Of a stretch of DNA of 64,000 bases, positions 60,600 through 64,000 are shown piece after piece. The notes under the pieces were generated by a model. It ran no database searches. It was not told the DNA's origin and saw only the letters and a program-made list of their open reading frames with translations. Position 1 is the first letter of the stretch; each line of letters begins with the position of its first letter. A program made the translations under genes and the position numbers. Source of the DNA: Bradyrhizobium sp. Ec3.3 (lineage in GTDB: Bacteria > Pseudomonadota > Alphaproteobacteria > Rhizobiales > Xanthobacteraceae); the NCBI RefSeq assembly GCF_000472925.1, contig NZ_AXAS01000009.1:1-64000 (forward strand), in the 5' to 3' direction.

Positions 60600-60735
60600 G
60601 TGTGTGGATAGCCTGTGCACAGGCCTGTCCGACGCGCAGGGACAGGTAGCGCGAGGATCGTGGGAAATCCTGGGGACCATGCCGGGGATATCCTGGGGAC
60701 AACGCCGGGATATCCCTGTGGACCAGCCGGTGGAT
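60592..60735. repeat. Tandem iteron-like array with DnaA-box-like sequences
   Basis: Three tandem units, about 23, 22 and 24 bp, at 60667-60689, 60690-60711 and 60712-60735. Each reads ATCC, a T-G-x-G-G-A-C core, then GCCGG and GGAT. Just before the array lie GTGGATAG (60592-60600 region) and TGTGGATAG (60603-60611), one base off the DnaA box TGTGGATAA, and the palindrome CCTGTGCACAGG (60612-60623). No replication gene is adjacent. Confidence 0.6.
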
Positions 60736-60780
60736 CGTCCTTGGGTTAACGGCTGAAAGCCTGTGAGCACCGGATCGGTC

Positions 60781-61026
60781 TCAGTTTGAAAATGTGCCGT
60801 CTGGGAATGCCGTCACGTAGCCCTCTGACCATCCTGGTCGCATTGGGTCCAATAGGCATTCGTCAATCGTAAATCCCTCCGGAACGTCACGAAAGCCCGG
60901 CTGATTGCGGACGGCTGCCAGCGCTGCCTCGGCGTTGGTTCGGGTGCTGTAAACCCCGATGAGCTTTATCTCTTCGTGGCCGTCGTCGAACTCATGGACG
61001 TGGTGGAGGAGAAACAGTTTAGTCAT
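60781..61026 (-). CDS. Small DUF7336-like protein
   Basis: 81 residues: KLFLLHHVHEFDDGHEEIKLIGVYSTRTNAEAALAAVRNQPGFRDVPEGFTIDECLLD. This is the usual compact pattern of the DUF7336 type, found scattered in bacteria, sometimes next to toxins as immunity-like proteins. No toxin is seen here. The start ATG gives the family length. Confidence 0.65.
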   Translation of the reverse strand: MTKLFLLHHVHEFDDGHEEIKLIGVYSTRTNAEAALAAVRNQPGFRDVPEGFTIDECLLDPMRPGWSEGYVTAFPDGTFSN

Positions 61027-61118
61027 TGACTTGCACTTTCTTGTACAGCCCCCGCGATGGGATCAGAAAAATCGGCCGCCAGATTTAAAAAGAGACACTA
61101 CCGGGCACCGCCGCCGCG

Positions 61119-61161
61119 CCAAAAACGACTTCGCCCGCAAGGGGCGTTCCCCCCGCGGGCG
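61119..61161 (-). terminator. Terminator after flp pilin gene
   Basis: CGCCCGC (61132-61138) and GCGGGCG (61155-61161) form a stem on the minus strand followed by a run of five T (61121-61125). It lies about 50 bp after the pilin stop. Good intrinsic terminator. Confidence 0.7.
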
Positions 61162-61213
61162 TCGGTCGTGGTCTTCAATGCAATAGCCCCCGCTCGGAAA
61201 AGGGAGGCGGAAA

Positions 61214-61378
61214 TTACTTCAAGTTGCTGCTAACTGAACCGAACTTGTCATTCAGGCTGGTGCCCAGGCTGTTGACCACGGTAATGATCGCCAGGGCGAT
61301 GCCGGCTGCGATCAGACCGTATTCGATCGCGGTGGCGCCGGACTCATCGGACCAGAACTTTTGAACCATGCGCTTCAA
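61214..61378 (-). CDS. Flp/Fap-type pilin
   Basis: 54 residues from TTG 61378, which has GGAGG six bases upstream. The short basic leader K-R-M-V-Q-K-F-W is followed by DESGATAIEYGLIAAGIALAIITVVNSLGTSLNDKFGSVSSNLK, the classical Flp pilin with the conserved G/E-Y motif for the prepilin peptidase. Reading from ATG 61369 gives a shorter, less likely leader. No tad/cpa assembly genes are near, so this is a lone pilin copy. Confidence 0.85.
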   Translation of the reverse strand: MKRMVQKFWSDESGATAIEYGLIAAGIALAIITVVNSLGTSLNDKFGSVSSNLK

Positions 61379-61539
61379 GATTTGCCTCCAATTTCCAGTT
61401 GCGTTGGCTGCACCCAACATCCGGTAATCTACGGAGCGGAACCTAAAGTTGAATAAACGCGGGAAGCACAAGTTTTGAGAATGATGCGAGGCGATAACTC
61501 ATCAAATTGGACCGAATTGAGCGAGTATATTTGAAGCAA

Positions 61540-62427
61540 ATGCCCCCCTCACCCACCCACCGCGCGAGCTTTGCGATCGGCGACGAGGCCGCCGCCAAGC
61601 GCGTTGTCGATGTCCTGACCGAGATCTTTTTCGATGGCGACGCGGCGGTCGCGGCATTCGAGCAGCCCGATGGGCGCTGGGACGTCACGCTGCACTTCGC
61701 GGATGCGCCGGATCAGGATTTCCTGAGGGGAATCATCGCTGAAACGGCAGGTAGCCGGATCGCGGACACGCTGGTGTTCGACAGCGTCGAGGCCAGGGAT
61801 TGGGTCAAGGCGAGCCTAGAAGACCTCGTGCCCGTTCCGGCCGGACGCTTCGTCGTCCACGGCAGCCATGACCGCGACCGTGTGCCGCCGAACAAGCTCG
61901 CCATCGAGATCGAGGCGGCGCTGGCTTTCGGCACCGGCCATCACGGCACGACGCGCGGCTGTTTACTGTTGCTTGACCATATCTTGAAAGGTTCTAGGCC
62001 GAAGCGCGTGCTCGACCTCGGTACCGGGACCGGCGTGCTGGCGATCGCGGCGGCCAAGGCGCTGCATCGCGCGGTGCTGGCGAGCGACATCGATCCGCCC
62101 TCGGTGCGCGTGGCCCGCGAGAACGCTGGCCTGAACGAGACCGGTCACCACGTGCATGCGATCCGCGCCACCGGCTTTGCCGCGCCCGATTTTGGCGCGT
62201 GGGGACCGTTCGACCTGGTGCTGGCCAACATCCTCGCCAACCCCCTGCGGCAGTTGGCAGGTCCCATGAAGCGGCACCTTGCGCCGAGGGCGCACGTCAT
62301 CCTATCGGGCCTCCTGACGCCCCAGGCCCCTGCCGTGATCGCCGCCTACCGCGCGCGCGGCCTCGTGCCCATACGACACTTGCGGATCGAGGGCTGGAGC
62401 AGCCTGTTGCTGCGACGGGTCGGGTGA
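61540..62427 (+). CDS. prmA: Ribosomal protein L11 methyltransferase
   Basis: 295 residues from ATG 61540; TTG 61507 is possible. SAM site: VLDLGTGTGVLAIAAAKAL, after GTGHHGTTRGCLLLLDHIL, with NILANPL further on, the PrmA signature. It adds methyl groups to ribosomal protein L11. Divergent from the pilin gene. Not essential in most bacteria. Confidence 0.92.
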   Translation: MPPSPTHRASFAIGDEAAAKRVVDVLTEIFFDGDAAVAAFEQPDGRWDVTLHFADAPDQDFLRGIIAETAGSRIADTLVFDSVEARDWVKASLEDLVPVPAGRFVVHGSHDRDRVPPNKLAIEIEAALAFGTGHHGTTRGCLLLLDHILKGSRPKRVLDLGTGTGVLAIAAAKALHRAVLASDIDPPSVRVARENAGLNETGHHVHAIRATGFAAPDFGAWGPFDLVLANILANPLRQLAGPMKRHLAPRAHVILSGLLTPQAPAVIAAYRARGLVPIRHLRIEGWSSLLLRRVG

Positions 62428-62451
62428 GGTGCTGTTACAAGGGTGCGTAAA

Positions 62452-62575
62452 GGCGCGCTCTTCGCGCGCCGTGCCCACCATCGATCCACACCTGGCGATA
62501 AAAGTGGTGGGCACGCTTCCGCCTTCGCTCTTCGAGCTACGGCGGACAAGTCGCTTTGCCCCCCTACGCAGTCGT
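62452..62575. repeat. Palindromic intergenic repeat
   Basis: GGCGCGC (62452-62458) with GCGCGCC (62464-62470), then CGTGCCCACCA (62470-62480) with TGGTGGGCACG (62505-62515). Sits after prmA and before the small gene on the other strand. Typical Bradyrhizobium-type element. Confidence 0.7.
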
Positions 62576-62589
62576 CGATGCTGCCCTAG

Positions 62590-62772
62590 CTACTCCGCCA
62601 CCTTGTCGTCGCGGCGGACGGGCGCGCGCTCCTCACGCAAGATCCGCCTGGCGCGGCGCTCGGCGAAGCGGTCGATCATCTGGTAGAGGACGCCGCGTGG
62701 CTTCTCTGCCTCGGGGGAGGACGGTCCACGGCGGACCGGAGGCGAGATCTTTTCAAACGTGAACGCAGGCAT
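62590..62772 (-). CDS. Small basic hypothetical protein
   Basis: 60 residues: PAFTFEKISPPVRR at the start, then QMIDRFAERRARRILREERAPVRRDD. Basic and likely soluble. A shape I recall from other Bradyrhizobium genomes but with no named domain. Divergent from the aminopeptidase gene with a 186-bp gap. Confidence 0.6.
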   Translation of the reverse strand: MPAFTFEKISPPVRRGPSSPEAEKPRGVLYQMIDRFAERRARRILREERAPVRRDDKVAE

Positions 62773-62958
62773 CGTGTGTCCCCTCGCCGTTGAGATGAAC
62801 CACTTGCTCGTTTTGCCCTGTTACCCGGACGAAGCGCAAAAGCCGCATCCTTTACTCCACTCGACGCGAATGGAACTTCGCAAGCACGGTCTATGCCAAT
62901 GCACAACGATTGCGTCCACATTGCGGAGCAATCCCCATCACCCTAAGATAGTCACAGC

Positions 62959-64000
62959 ATGTTCGAAGCTCATTTCCAGACATTCGAGGAGCCGGAAGCC
63001 GGCGTCGCATTGAGCGCGCGCCTTGCGGCACTTCGCGAAGAACTCGCCCGCCGCAAGCTGACCGGCTTCGTCATTCCGCGCGCCGACCAGCAGCAGAATG
63101 AATATGTGGCGCCGTCGGAGGAGCGGCTGGCCTGGCTCACCGGCTTCACGGGCTCGGCGGGACTGGCGGTCGTGCTGCCGCAGGAGGCCGCGGTGTTCGT
63201 CGACGGCCGCTATACGCTGCAAGCGGCCAAGCAGGTCGACACAAAGGCCTGGGCCGTCGAGTCGCTGATCGAACCGCCACCGGAAACCTGGCTCTCCGTG
63301 CATCTGAAGGCGGGCGACCGCCTAGGCTTTGACCCGTGGCTGCACACCTTTGCGGCAGCCGAACGCCTGTCCGCCGCCTGCGCCAAGGCCGGCGCCGAGC
63401 TGGTGGCGGTCGACTCGAACCCGGTCGATGCCGTGTGGCACGACCGGCCGCCCGCGCCAATCGCGCCGGTCGTGATTCACGCCCTGCAACATGCGGGGAT
63501 CGCGGAGGCGGAGAAGGCCGCGCAGATCCGTAGCGAGATCGGCAAGCTCGGCGCCGATGCGCTGGTACTGTCCGACAGCCATGCGGTGGCCTGGAGCTTC
63601 AACATCCGTGGCGGCGACGTCGCGCACACGCCCTTGCCGCTGTCCTACGCCTTGGTGCCGAAGGACGGCCGGCCAACCGTGTTCATCGACCACCGAAAGC
63701 TCTCCAACCTGACGCGCGACCATCTCGAGCGATCCGCCGACGTGCGCGAGCCGGATGCGTTGACGCCGACGCTGATGGCGCTCGCCAAGAGCGGCGCGGC
63801 GATCGCGCTGGACAATGCGACGGCCGCCGATGCGCTCAGCCGGCTGATCACGAGCAGCGGTGGCAAGCCGCTGCGCGGCGCCGATCCGGTGACGCTGCTG
63901 AAGGCAGTCAAGAATGCCACCGAGATCGCAGGGACGAAGACCGCGCACCGGCGTGACGCGGTGGCGCTGGCCCGCTTCCTCGCATGGGTCGATCGCGAGG
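62959..64000 (+). CDS. Aminopeptidase P family protein (partial)
   Basis: 347 residues seen, running off the right edge. It starts ATG at 62959. The N-terminal creatinase-like domain is clear: LSARLAALREELARRKLTGFVIPRADQQQNEYVAPSEERLAWLTGFTGSAGLAVVL, VFVDGRYTLQAAKQVD, and FNIRGGDVAHTPLPLSYALV. The metal-binding pita-bread domain lies beyond the window. It cleaves N-terminal X-Pro bonds. Confidence 0.88.
   Translation, partial: MFEAHFQTFEEPEAGVALSARLAALREELARRKLTGFVIPRADQQQNEYVAPSEERLAWLTGFTGSAGLAVVLPQEAAVFVDGRYTLQAAKQVDTKAWAVESLIEPPPETWLSVHLKAGDRLGFDPWLHTFAAAERLSAACAKAGAELVAVDSNPVDAVWHDRPPAPIAPVVIHALQHAGIAEAEKAAQIRSEIGKLGADALVLSDSHAVAWSFNIRGGDVAHTPLPLSYALVPKDGRPTVFIDHRKLSNLTRDHLERSADVREPDALTPTLMALAKSGAAIALDNATAADALSRLITSSGGKPLRGADPVTLLKAVKNATEIAGTKTAHRRDAVALARFLAWVDRE

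Overview
The window looks like a chromosomal segment of a high-GC alphaproteobacterium, most likely Bradyrhizobium or a close relative in the Nitrobacteraceae. The support is indirect: overall codon and GC style, SulP, DUF2252, HlyD/DUF3302 and cytochrome P450 genes of Bradyrhizobium type, a FixK/Fnr-type box, and many short palindromic intergenic repeats of the sort scattered through Bradyrhizobium genomes. No rRNA, tRNA, CRISPR array or prophage was seen.

Layout. 1-0.45 kb: the 3' end of an IS transposase and a large palindromic repeat. 0.45-6.2 kb: AsmA-like protein, cytochrome P450 and a divergent TetR regulator. 6.4-13.5 kb: an HlyD/DUF3302 operon with a perfect FixK-type box upstream, DUF2252, a SulP transporter, two small proteins and a transglutaminase. 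13.5-15.9 kb: decayed fragments of an SRPBCC protein and a flavin reductase next to an NTF2-like/flavin monooxygenase. 15.9-22.5 kb: two GGDEF-EAL proteins around an MFS transporter, all on the minus strand. 22.8-23.9 kb: an ABC solute-binding protein. 24.2-27.8 kb: a lower-GC patch with an arylsulfatase and a Crp/Fnr regulator, bordered by two copies of a ~215-bp direct repeat that code for related small membrane proteins.

27.9-31.8 kb: a TRAP transporter operon (DctP, fused DctQM, 2-hydroxyacid dehydrogenase). 32.2-33.7 kb: DoxX and a divergent LysR regulator with a clear palindromic operator. 33.8-41.5 kb: caspase-like protein, second SulP transporter, a His/Gly-rich LTXXQ protein, an FAD-linked dehydrogenase, a thioesterase and DUF1328. 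41.7-47.9 kb: UvrD/PcrA helicase carrying an in-frame palindromic insertion, a Cys-rich protein coupled to an OmpA-like protein, then Mpo1-like, epimerase and ICMT-like genes. 47.9-51.1 kb: a threonine-synthase-like enzyme between two related exported alpha/beta hydrolases. 51.3-58.8 kb: a two-gene ABC exporter, glycine-zipper protein, L,D-transpeptidase, YcxB-like protein coupled to a GDPD-type phosphodiesterase, and a membrane-fused spermidine-synthase-like protein. 59-64 kb: PYROXD2-like oxidoreductase, a tandem iteron-like array, a DUF7336-like small protein, a lone Flp pilin, PrmA, and the start of an aminopeptidase P gene that runs off the window.

Most of this is ordinary chromosome. 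The points most worth following are the FixK-type box before the HlyD/DUF3302 operon, the palindromic repeat that has become part of the helicase coding sequence, the repeat-bordered sulfatase/Crp patch, the hydrolase-threonine synthase-hydrolase arrangement, and the iteron-like array at 60.6-60.7 kb. I did not find a clearly new multi-gene defence or biosynthetic system.
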